NCBI RefSeq assembly: GCF_009746715.1
Contig: NZ_VRKW01000010.1
Coordinates: forward strand, 62,001 to 126,000
DNA: 64,000 bases
Source of the DNA: Ketobacter sp. MCCC 1A13808
Lineage (GTDB): Bacteria; Pseudomonadota; Gammaproteobacteria; Pseudomonadales; Ketobacteraceae
Direction of reading: 5' to 3'
In this document: positions 9,639 through 18,500 of the stretch, in pieces
Numbering within the stretch: the stretch's first letter is position 1
How the letters are laid out: the number at the start of each line of letters is the position of its first letter
Position numbers and translations under genes: made by a program
The notes under the pieces: model-generated
Databases searched by the model: none
What the model was told of the DNA's origin: nothing
What the model saw: only the letters and a program-made list of their open reading frames with translations

Positions 9639-9805
9639 TCCTCCGACTTTAGCGGTGGCAAGGTTACCACAATTCTCCGATTAATCCCGCCGACCAGGAA
9701 CTCTTGAGTCTGGCTCCACTCTATCTATTAATAACCCCGAGAAAGGGATACCCTGCGTATTAATATTTCAACAAAGCCACCTAATCCACTTGGCGTTTTC
9801 CGCAT

Positions 9806-11974
9806 ATGATGCCGCAACGTTGCAGCCTGCCACTGACCCTCAACAGCTTACTTCTGTTCTTCCTGATCGTGGCTACCGGGTTCACGGGCAACAGTTTTGC
9901 TGCGCAGCTCAGCGGGGAAGGCCCCGCGGTGAAAACCCCCAATATGACAGCCAGCCTGGTAACTGATTACCTCGCGGTTCATCCCGGCCAGGAATTCACG
10001 GTTGCCCTTCGCCAGCAGATCCGACCCCATTGGCACACGTACTGGAAAAATCCGGGCGACTCCGGTGAACCTACCACGCTGGATTGGTCTTTACCGGAAG
10101 GCTGGAATGCTGGCGAAATCAAATGGCCTACTCCTCATCGCATTGCCGTAGGCCCTTTGGTGAACTTCGGTTACAGCGGTGAAGTACTTCTGCAGACCAA
10201 GATCACGGTACCCAGCAATACGGAGCCGGGGGGGCAAGTGACACTTCGAACCAACGCCTTCTGGTTAGTTTGTGAGGAAGTCTGCATTCCGGAAGAAGGC
10301 GATCTCAGCCTGACCGTAAAGGTAAAAAACACGGCGGAGCCGAGTGGCTGGAAAGCTCAACTGGATAAAGCCCGCTCTGAATTACCTCGGCCGCTGCCTT
10401 GGGCTGCGCAAGCCAGCCTGAACAAGGATGAGCTTGTCCTTAGCGTGCCCCTTTCCACCGGTACCGAAGTCACCGGGGCGGTCTATTTCCCTAATCAAAA
10501 GGACATCATTCAGCCCGCAGCACAACAGACTTTTGCACGCGATGAAGACGGCTTTACCCTGACCATGGCTACCCGCTTCGGTGCTGAAGCAGGTGAGCTC
10601 GATGGCCTTCTTGTCCTTAGCGAACAAACCGGATTCGCTGGTAAAGATTCCCTCGTGCAACGCGCCTACGACGTGGACCCCGATTCCCCCATGTTGTCCT
10701 CTCCGGCTCCAACTGGTGAATCGCCGTCAAAAGTGAGCTGGGCGGCGGCGTTGTTGATGGCCTTCGTCGGTGGCCTAATCCTGAATCTGATGCCTTGTGT
10801 GTTTCCGGTGCTGTCCATCAAAGTACTGTCCCTGGTGCAAATGGCGGACAGCCGCCAGGCGCGAATTCGTCACGCAGCAACTCACGGCTGGTTATACGCA
10901 GCCGGCGTTCTGTCCGGTTTTTTGGTACTGGCTGGAATTCTGATCTGGTTACGCAACAGCGGTATAGCCTCAGGTTGGGGCTTTCACCTGCAAAACCCAC
11001 TACTGGTACTGATCCTGGTTTGGCTCTTCTTTGTCATTGGACTGAGCTTATCCGGGCTATTCGAATTGGGTGGCCGTTTTATGGGCGTCGGGCAAACGCT
11101 CACTCAAGGCCACGGACTGCGCAAATCGTTTTTCACCGGCTTGCTTGCCACTGTGGTCGCGAGCCCTTGCAGCGCGCCGTTCATGGGCGCAGCCCTGGGT
11201 TATGCGCTATTGCAAACCCCGTTGGTAACGCTATCGGTTTTTGTGTTTCTGGGGTTGGGAATGGCAACGCCCTTTATCCTGCTCTGCCAGTTTCCCGGCT
11301 GGTTGCGGCGCTTACCCGCGCCAGGCTTATGGATGCAGCGTTTTAAAGAACTTCTGGCGTTCCCCATGTATGCCTCGGCAGTCTGGCTGCTATGGGTGTT
11401 GACTCAACAGGTCGGCGATATCGGAGTACTTGCCGCTGCCGGAGGCGCAGTTCTGATCACCTGGATTGTTTGGCTGAGCAAGGTGAACGCCAAATTCTGG
11501 CGCTACACAGGGCAAATCGCCGCCTTAGTGATTCTATTGTGCGGTATTGCCAGCACCCGCTCGCTGTTCGACGCGCCCGGCCCCACTGATGCCCCGGCAA
11601 GCAACGTTGCGGCCGGACCAAACGACTGGCAACCCTTTAGCCAGGAAGCACTGCAGCAGGCCCGCGAGAAAGGCCCGGTATTCGTGAATTTTACTGCTGA
11701 TTGGTGCATCACCTGCAAAGCGAACGAATTGGTCGCCCTGGAGACGGATAAAGTCCGCGCTCTTTTCAAAGCCAACAAGGTTATAAAGTTAAAAGCCGAC
11801 TGGACGCGCCGAGATGAAAGTATTGCCAGCACCATCGAAAGTTTTAATCGCAGTGGTGTACCACTGTATCTCTGGTATGGGGATCCGGATAGCACAACAC
11901 CGGAGATTCTGCCGCAACTTCTGACCGAGCAACTTCTGATCGAACGAATACAAGCAGTAACCCAATCCCGATAA
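9806..11974 (+). CDS. DsbD/ScsB-type protein-disulfide reductase (membrane electron transporter)
   Basis: 722 residues. A signal peptide precedes an N-terminal periplasmic domain with a Cys pair at 156 and 160 (VCEEVC). The CcdA/DsbD-like membrane domain of about eight helices carries the two essential cysteines (MPCVFP, Cys331; ASPCSAP, Cys455). The C-terminal thioredoxin domain has WCITC (Cys634/637). Such proteins pass electrons from cytoplasmic thioredoxin through the membrane to periplasmic thiol proteins. The long N-terminal region (RPHWHTYWKNPGDSGEPT) is the ScsB-like type rather than the short E. coli DsbD type. The redoxin gene 20 bp downstream is a likely electron acceptor. Confidence 0.88.
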   Translation: MMPQRCSLPLTLNSLLLFFLIVATGFTGNSFAAQLSGEGPAVKTPNMTASLVTDYLAVHPGQEFTVALRQQIRPHWHTYWKNPGDSGEPTTLDWSLPEGWNAGEIKWPTPHRIAVGPLVNFGYSGEVLLQTKITVPSNTEPGGQVTLRTNAFWLVCEEVCIPEEGDLSLTVKVKNTAEPSGWKAQLDKARSELPRPLPWAAQASLNKDELVLSVPLSTGTEVTGAVYFPNQKDIIQPAAQQTFARDEDGFTLTMATRFGAEAGELDGLLVLSEQTGFAGKDSLVQRAYDVDPDSPMLSSPAPTGESPSKVSWAAALLMAFVGGLILNLMPCVFPVLSIKVLSLVQMADSRQARIRHAATHGWLYAAGVLSGFLVLAGILIWLRNSGIASGWGFHLQNPLLVLILVWLFFVIGLSLSGLFELGGRFMGVGQTLTQGHGLRKSFFTGLLATVVASPCSAPFMGAALGYALLQTPLVTLSVFVFLGLGMATPFILLCQFPGWLRRLPAPGLWMQRFKELLAFPMYASAVWLLWVLTQQVGDIGVLAAAGGAVLITWIVWLSKVNAKFWRYTGQIAALVILLCGIASTRSLFDAPGPTDAPASNVAAGPNDWQPFSQEALQQAREKGPVFVNFTADWCITCKANELVALETDKVRALFKANKVIKLKADWTRRDESIASTIESFNRSGVPLYLWYGDPDSTTPEILPQLLTEQLLIERIQAVTQSR

Positions 11975-11994
11975 TCCTTTTCTGGAGAGCAAAC

Positions 11995-12624
11995 ATGAAC
12001 ACCACCAGTATACGATGCAAACCATTTCTCGGCTCCGCATTTTTGCTATTGTGCTCATTGATGTTTAGTCAGCACGCACTGGCTGCCGCCAGTATCGGCA
12101 ATATGGCGCCGGACTTCACGCTAACGGACAGCGATGGAAAGATTCATCAGTTAAACCAATATCGCGGCAAGCGCGTGGTGCTGGAATGGACCAACCATGG
12201 CTGTCCCTACGTACAAAAGCATTACGATTCCAATAATATGCAAGCGTTGCAAAAAGAAATGACCAACAAAGATGTTATCTGGCTGTCCATTATTTCATCA
12301 AAGCCTGGCGCTCAAGGCTACGTTAAAGGGAACGAAGCCAACGAACTCACCAGCAGCAGAAAAGCCCACCCCAGCGCCGTACTATTAGATCCGACGGGCA
12401 AGGTAGGCCGCGCATATGGTGCGAAAACCACACCCCATATGTACGTCATCGATCCGGTAGGCAGATTGGTGTACATGGGCGCCATTGATGATAAGCCCTC
12501 GGCACGGGCCAGCAGTCTGAATGGTGCCACCAATTACGTTCGCTCCACTATGGCCGACATGGATGCAGGCCGCCCGGTGAAATTGGCGCAAACAACCGCC
12601 TATGGCTGCAGCATCAAATATTGA
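11995..12624 (+). CDS. Periplasmic redoxin / AhpC-TSA-like protein
   Basis: 209 residues. GGAGAG precedes ATG 11995. A signal peptide of about 30 residues is followed by a peroxiredoxin/TlpA-type thioredoxin fold (APDFTLTDSDGK). The redox cysteine is in HGCPYVQKHY (Cys70), a CxxV site rather than CxxC, so it resembles a peroxidase or a one-Cys site more than a thioredoxin. A further Cys close to the C-terminus (Cys205) could act as resolving thiol. The 20-bp spacing behind the DsbD/ScsB-like gene makes it a plausible substrate of that transporter. ScsB-linked envelope peroxiredoxins are known in other proteobacteria. Confidence 0.82.
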   Translation: MNTTSIRCKPFLGSAFLLLCSLMFSQHALAAASIGNMAPDFTLTDSDGKIHQLNQYRGKRVVLEWTNHGCPYVQKHYDSNNMQALQKEMTNKDVIWLSIISSKPGAQGYVKGNEANELTSSRKAHPSAVLLDPTGKVGRAYGAKTTPHMYVIDPVGRLVYMGAIDDKPSARASSLNGATNYVRSTMADMDAGRPVKLAQTTAYGCSIKY

Positions 12625-12667
12625 GCCACATGCAACTGATCACCTTCAATACCGGGCAGCAGCCACG

Positions 12668-12937
12668 CTATACGATGAAACTGTCTAACTCCTGCTCGGT
12701 TTCCGCATGGTGATATACCATGTTGCAAGACAATACACCGCTGATTTCAAAAATGTCGGCACTGCACTTGGTAATTTCCCAACTGCTATGGGTTTCCAGC
12801 GTAATCACAATTTTTCCGGATGGATCCAATTGAAATACATCGACCCCGGGTAACTGTTCCAGGCTGTGCTCAACATATCTAAGTTGATCCGGCTTGGCTT
12901 GCACAACAAAACTACTAATATGAATTTCCGTATTCAT
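12668..12937 (-). CDS. napD: NapD-family chaperone, orphan
   Basis: 89 residues from ATG 12937 with GAGG six bases upstream. It matches NapD along its whole length: SSFVVQAKP at the N-terminus, GKIVITLE in the middle and GVLSCNMVYHHAETEQE near the end. NapD binds the Tat signal peptide of the periplasmic nitrate reductase NapA and prevents export before cofactor loading. No napA, napB, napC or napF is present in this window, and the neighbours are an unrelated redoxin (convergent) and a sulfate-assimilation gene. Either the nap operon lies elsewhere or the protein serves another Tat molybdoenzyme. Confidence 0.85.
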   Translation of the reverse strand: MNTEIHISSFVVQAKPDQLRYVEHSLEQLPGVDVFQLDPSGKIVITLETHSSWEITKCSADIFEISGVLSCNMVYHHAETEQELDSFIV

Positions 12938-13295
12938 GGGTAACCTCGATGCTGTTCCGTTTGGTTTTTATTTTTGTGATGTGACAGACCACCCACGCAG
13001 CCTGCACGTTAAACCCGCCAGTAAATTAGAGAGCCGGTAAACCGCTGTTAGTAATCATGACACAGGAGAAACAGCGACCGTACTTGTCTCTTCCCTGCCC
13101 CCAGGTCTAACGCACCTCTCTACATGCACCTATCTACATGCACCTAACCAGTGTAGACCAAATTTGTAAATTCAAATCCGGACTGTCCCCAGATTAGCAA
13201 ACAAATTGGCGCCAAGACGTTAGACCAAAGTCGAATACAGGCGCGCCTGTACACCACCTGGCCTTGTGTATCTTTCACGTTTTACAAGACGAAAA
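12938..13295. other. Gene-free stretch between napD and the cysH terminator
   Basis: No credible open frame. It contains the napD promoter/leader and a short tandem repeat (CTACATGCACCTA twice, about 13121-13147). Nothing else is recognised. Confidence 0.4.
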
Positions 13296-13322
13296 AAAAC
13301 CACCAACTACGTGGTGGTTTTT
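13292..13322 (-). terminator. Rho-independent terminator of cysH
   Basis: Inverted repeat AAAACCACCA (13296-13305) / TGGTGGTTTT (13312-13321) with a 6-base loop. Read on the minus strand it is followed by a run of T (the A-run 13292-13299 on the plus strand). It sits about 20 bp beyond the cysH stop. Confidence 0.8.
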
Positions 13323-13340
13323 AGACATGCCAGGCTGATT

Positions 13341-14090
13341 CTAAAGGTGTAGCCCACATTCCGTTTTTTCCTTGCCCTGCCAGCGCCCGGCACGGCCATC
13401 CCCTTTTACGGTGCAATGGGTGCAACCGATCGAAGAATAACCTTCAGCCACCAATGGGTGAAACGGCAAGTCGTGTTCGCTGATGTAGTTGTCACGTTCT
13501 TCTTTAGTGACATCGATCATCGGGTTGAATTTGATGATCCCGCGTCGTTCCTCAAACACTTCCAAAGAGGCCCGGTGCTCGGTCTGCCAGCCCATCAGGC
13601 TGGACACCCAAACGTGATAATTTTCTTTCACTTCTTCAAGCGGTTGGACCTTGTTAACGGAGCAGCATAGATCCGGATCTTGCTCCCACAACTGTTCACT
13701 GACACTGTAGGCATGATGATGCTTATCCGGGGTAATATCGGCAACCTTCAACTGGAAGCGCTCAATCAGGTAGTTGCGGTATTCCGCGGTTTCTTGGAAA
13801 TGAAACCCGGTATCAATAAAGTGAACCACCTGCTGCGGACGGATTTTGGAAATAATATGGAGAAAATAAGCCGAAGTCGCTGCAAACGAAGACGTCACTA
13901 ATATTTTGTCTTGATTAAAGTCTTCATAAAGGCGTGCAATACGGGCTTCAAAATCGAGCGGTCGATAGACCCGGTTCAGCTCGGCGATGGCTTCCTTAGA
14001 CAACCCCATGCTGTTGTCACCAACCCGACTGATCAGATTCGTTTCCCGGGTGTTGCTGCTGTCATTTGGCTCTCTTACGAAACTATTCAT
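13341..14090 (-). CDS. cysH: Adenylylsulfate / phosphoadenylylsulfate reductase (thioredoxin)
   Basis: 249 residues from ATG 14090; the conserved part begins around an internal ATG at 14009 (MGLSKEA), and neither start has a clear ribosome site. The adenylyl-sulfate binding loop region (LVTSSFAATSA) and the catalytic C-terminal ECGLH (Cys245) are present. The four cysteines of a [4Fe-4S] cluster are also present: CC at 142-143 and CTHC at 223-226. The cluster motif is typical of enzymes that reduce APS; classical enterobacterial PAPS reductases lack it. It reduces activated sulfate to sulfite for cysteine synthesis using thioredoxin. No other cys gene is adjacent. Confidence 0.9.
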   Translation of the reverse strand: MNSFVREPNDSSNTRETNLISRVGDNSMGLSKEAIAELNRVYRPLDFEARIARLYEDFNQDKILVTSSFAATSAYFLHIISKIRPQQVVHFIDTGFHFQETAEYRNYLIERFQLKVADITPDKHHHAYSVSEQLWEQDPDLCCSVNKVQPLEEVKENYHVWVSSLMGWQTEHRASLEVFEERRGIIKFNPMIDVTKEERDNYISEHDLPFHPLVAEGYSSIGCTHCTVKGDGRAGRWQGKEKTECGLHL

Positions 14091-14136
14091 AGGGACATCT
14101 AGCCGTTTATTTATTAGGGGTTAAAAAGGTAATTGG

Positions 14137-14151
14137 TCGCTATGATAGCGA
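14137..14151. promoter_or_regulatory. Inverted repeat upstream of cysH
   Basis: TCGCTA-TGA-TAGCGA, perfect 6-bp arms with a 3-bp spacer, lies 47 bp upstream of the cysH start. Its position fits an operator in the cysH promoter region. The binding protein is unknown. Confidence 0.35.
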
Positions 14152-14439
14152 AATCAAACGATATTTGAAGAAATTGTTAGTTAAATGCTTATTCCAAACC
14201 CGTATAAGCCGGTTTTTGCCACCGACGATTTCAATCTTAAGGGTCATTAGGCTCTTATTATCAATAGGTTAGCTCTATTACACGATAATACCCGGAGCAC
14301 CGCGCTCGTTTTTGCATAAGCATTTAATTGCATTGCGAATTGTGCGAAGCTTCCGAATCGGGGTTTTCGAGCGCCTCAGATCGCGCTCTATAACCCGCAG
14401 TTATAACCTGCCAACACCACCCGAAAAAGGAGGCCCCCT
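14152..14439. other. Divergent promoter region of cysH and the aminotransferase gene
   Basis: About 290 bp without a gene, AT-rich in its cysH-proximal half. A strong ribosome site (AAAGGAGG, ending at 14433) belongs to the GTG-started aminotransferase. GTTATAAC-like motifs recur at about 14389-14407. No further feature can be named. Confidence 0.4.
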
Positions 14440-15567
14440 GTGCCCGGACTGTTACCCGAAGTGGATCCCAATGGCCTATTGGAGTATTCCGTCGTATTCA
14501 CCGACCGCTCACTGAATCACATGTCACAGCAGTTCCAGGAGGTGATGCGCGATATTTCCGGCACCTTGAAGCAGGTTTACAATGCCCACGCCGTCGCCGT
14601 GGTTCCCGGTGGCGGCAGCTACGGTATGGAAGCGGTAGCCCGGCAATTTGCTCACGACAGACGCTGCCTGGTGATCCGTAATGGCTGGTTTAGCTTCCGC
14701 TGGTCACAGATTTTCGAGATGGGAAAAATACCGTCCTCGGCAACGGTATTAAAGGCCCGCCCTATCGACTCCAACCCACAAGCGCCCTTCACTCCCCCGC
14801 CTATCGATGAGGTGGTGAATGCCATACACAATGAAAAGCCTGACCTGGTTTTCGCTCCCCACGTGGAAACGGCATCCGGCATAATTTTGCCCGACGGCTA
14901 TCTAAAAGCCATCGGAGAAGCCGTCCATTCCGTGGGCGGCTTGTTTGTACTGGATTGTATAGCGTCCGGCACCATTTGGGTGGACATGCAGGCTTGTGGG
15001 GTGGATATCCTAATATCAGCGCCGCAAAAAGGCTGGAGTTCTTCCCCTTGCAGCGCCCTTGTGATGTTCAGCGAAAACGCCCGGCAGCGCATCGACAATA
15101 CACACAGCAGTAGCTTTGCCTGCGATCTAAAAAAGTGGCTTCAGATTATGGAAGCCTATGAGAATGGGGGACATGCCTATCATGCCACCATGCCTACTGA
15201 CGCGTTGAAAACTTTCCGCGACACCATGAAGGAAACCGAAGCCCTGGGTTTTGAAAAAATACGGGATGCGCAGCAGGAATTGGGAGACCGTGTGCGCGCC
15301 CTGTTTGCTAAACGAGGCATCAAAAGTGTAGCCGCAGAAGGTTATGCTGCGCCCGGCGTTGCGGTGTTCTATACCGATGCCAGCCTGATGCAAAGCGGTA
15401 AGCCTTTTATTGAACAAGGCCTGCAGGTGGCTGCAGGTGTCCCATTGCAATGCGGTGAGCCGGAAGACTATAAAAGTTTCCGTATTGGCTTATTCGGCCT
15501 GGATAAATTGTTGCATATTGACCGCACGCTGGCACATCTGGAAACTGCACTCAAAAGTATTCCGTAG
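14440..15567 (+). CDS. Class V aminotransferase (alanine-glyoxylate / serine-pyruvate type)
   Basis: 375 residues from GTG 14440, chosen because AAAGGAGG ends six bases upstream. This is a PLP fold-type I enzyme. VPGGGSYGMEAV (residues 55-66) is the cofactor-phosphate region, DCIASGT near 172-178 carries the Asp that contacts the pyridine nitrogen, and SAPQKGW holds the Schiff-base lysine (Lys197). The family transfers amino groups between small 2-oxo acids such as glyoxylate, pyruvate and hydroxypyruvate; the exact substrate is not determinable. Its stop is only 3 bp from the stop of the convergent giant protease gene, with no terminator in between. Confidence 0.85.
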   Translation: MPGLLPEVDPNGLLEYSVVFTDRSLNHMSQQFQEVMRDISGTLKQVYNAHAVAVVPGGGSYGMEAVARQFAHDRRCLVIRNGWFSFRWSQIFEMGKIPSSATVLKARPIDSNPQAPFTPPPIDEVVNAIHNEKPDLVFAPHVETASGIILPDGYLKAIGEAVHSVGGLFVLDCIASGTIWVDMQACGVDILISAPQKGWSSSPCSALVMFSENARQRIDNTHSSSFACDLKKWLQIMEAYENGGHAYHATMPTDALKTFRDTMKETEALGFEKIRDAQQELGDRVRALFAKRGIKSVAAEGYAAPGVAVFYTDASLMQSGKPFIEQGLQVAAGVPLQCGEPEDYKSFRIGLFGLDKLLHIDRTLAHLETALKSIP

Positions 15568-15570
15568 CGG

Positions 15571-18500
15571 CTACCGCATTTTTCTGCGAAAGCCGAGCCA
15601 ACCCAACAGCAACAAACTAAGCCACTCAAATGATCCCGCATACTGTTTAGATGCCGAATCATTAGTACTGTTATGTTCTAAACTTTGTGTAGAAACGGAG
15701 GCACTCAGGTCGTGTTTCGTTTCGTCGTCAGGGGTGATGATTCGGATATCGATCACCTCTTTCGATTTACCTTTCATCTGGTCTGTATTGCACATGATAC
15801 CGGTTTCAACCAGCTCGCAGCCGAGTTGACTATCCTCTTCCTGGCTGAAATCCACCATCGCAATCAAATCCACAGGAATGCGATGGTCCAAAACTACCCC
15901 TTCTGCATTGAGCACACCGCGATTGCGCACCTGCAGTTGGTAATGGATCAAAAGCGGATTGGCTTCGATGGTTTTCACTATCTTAACTGACACATCCACG
16001 TTGGCTTCGAACGGATCAGAATCCTGTTTGAATTCCTGATAATTGTTAAAACCATCTCCGTCCGGATCCATCAGCGCATCCAGCCCATAAAACGGGTCAA
16101 GACCATGCTCCCGCTCCCACTCGGTGCTCATACCATCATTATCGTGATCTTCACCGTAATTAATAAACCGCACGTTATCGATCCAGACCGTGTCCTCGTT
16201 AACACCGTCAACCAGATCTTTCATGTACGCGAACTCGATTGTATGCGGACCGGCGTCCAGATTCACAGTGAAAGAATCCTCACTTTCACCAGAGGCAGCA
16301 AGCACTTCCTCTCCGTCCAGGTATACCCTAAAAACGTCATAGTCCTGCTCTGTCGAGGTTTTGTAATCGAAGCTTAAGGTGCCAGCTTCATAAAGCTTGG
16401 TGAATTCCACCGCGGCCATCTGCGCATCCGCCAGTTGCGATATGGCAAGACTCAGAATCCCGTCGGTATACCATTCGTTATTCAGGCTCCAGTGCTGGCC
16501 CTCACCAGACAATACCCAGTCCGCCGGCAAGCCGCTTTCAAAGGACTCGACAAAATAATGTTCAGCTACCGGAAGCGAGGCCTCATCCTGGGGGTCGGTG
16601 CCCCACTGCGACTCCTGCAAGTTGGTGAACCCATCGTTGTCCGGATCACCGTCTGCGTCTGCCGCGTCCAGGGCGTCCAACTGATAACGGATTTCAAAGT
16701 CATCGGTCATGCCATCAGCATCGGTGTCCGCCCGGATCGGAGAGGTTTCATAGATATTGACCTCATCACCATCACTCAACCCATCCTGGTCGCTGTCTGC
16801 AACTGTGGGATCGGTCTTGAACGCGTATTCCTCCAGATTAGTCAGACCGTCGTTGTCACCGTCCAGAGTGGCATCCGATGGATCATCCGGATCCAGGTTA
16901 TATCGCAGCTCCCATTCCGTTGACATACCGTCACCGTCTATATCAGGGTCATCACCAGTGAACAGTACGTTGTCGACCCAGGCTCCCTGCTCATTATCCT
17001 GACTGGTATTTTTCTGCATCAAGATTTGGATAATATGCGCCCCCGGCTCCAGATCAGTGGTAAAACGTCCCTGAATTTCACCGGCGCGCACCAACACTTC
17101 CTCACCATCAATTCTTACAACAAATTCATCGGTTTCCGCGCTCATGACCCGATAATCAAAACTCAGCGTACCGGCGGAAAATAAGTGACGAATCTCAACC
17201 AGGGCGTTTGCGGACTGGGTCAGATCCTCAACCCCCAGACTAAAACCACTGTGGGCAGACCACTGCTGATTACGTTGCCAACCGTGTTGCGGGTCCGTAC
17301 TCAGAATTAACCAATCCGCAGGCACGCTCTCTTCGAACGTTTCCAGAAAGCTGGTGACCCGAACCGCAACAGACAGCGCATCGTTGGGATCGGTACTGGT
17401 AATGTATTCGTCCAGATTGGTCGCGCCATCGCTATCCGCATCCTGCATTGCATCCGCAGCATCCAGTGGATCCAACCGGTTGCTGACTTCGAACAAGTCA
17501 GGAATAGCGTCCGCATCGGTGTCCGATAATACCGGGGAAGTAAGGTGGACATGAACCTCATCTCCATCGTTAAGACCGTCCTCATCACTATCAGACGATT
17601 GTGGGTTGGTGCTATTCAGAAACTCTTCCAGGTTCGTTAAGCCATCCTCATCACCGTCAAGAAGTGCGTCCGCAGGATCATTGGAATCCAGACCCCAGCT
17701 GGTTTCCCAGCCATCAGCCATACCGTCGGCGTCACTATCGGCTGTTCTACTGGAGAATACGAGGTTGTCGATCCATACCTTATTCTCGTTCTCCATCAAC
17801 GACTCGTCTCTTACGTAGACAAACTGAATGCGGTGCGGCCCGCTACTCAGATCAACTTCAAAACGGCCTTCTTCCAGCCCCGATACGTTTAACACCTCTT
17901 CGCCGTCAATCAACACCTGCAAAAAGTCATATTGATATTCGGTGGATGTGCGGTAATCAAACGATAATGTGCCTGCTTCCACAAATCGTTGCATTTCAAC
18001 CGAAGCAAATTGAGAATCTTCCAACCCAGCCATCATCAGGCTTTGCTCGCCGTCACTGGCCCACTGTGAATTCACCTGCCAGTTTGCCGCGCCCTCGGAA
18101 GCGCTTAACGACCAATAATCGGCAAGAGGCTGTTCGAAAGACTCCAGGAAGTAAACCTCCGGTGTCGGCGAAGAATTTGCATCATTCGGATTGGTATCCC
18201 AAAGCGCTTCATCCCTGTTGCTGTATCCGTCACGGTCATTATCCTGATCCGCATCAGTAGCATCCAGCGGGTCTAACTGATAACGAATCTCAAAATCGTC
18301 CGGAATACCATCGGCATCGGTATCGCCCGCCAGGGGCGACGTGCCGTAGATTCGGACTTCATCGCTGTCACTCAGGCCATCTCCATCGGTATCGGCCCGG
18401 TCAGGATCGGTTGAGTTTTGAAACTCTTCCAGATTTGTTAGTCCATCATTATCCCGGTCCAATTTCGCATCATCGGCAGACTCAGGATCAAAACCGTATT

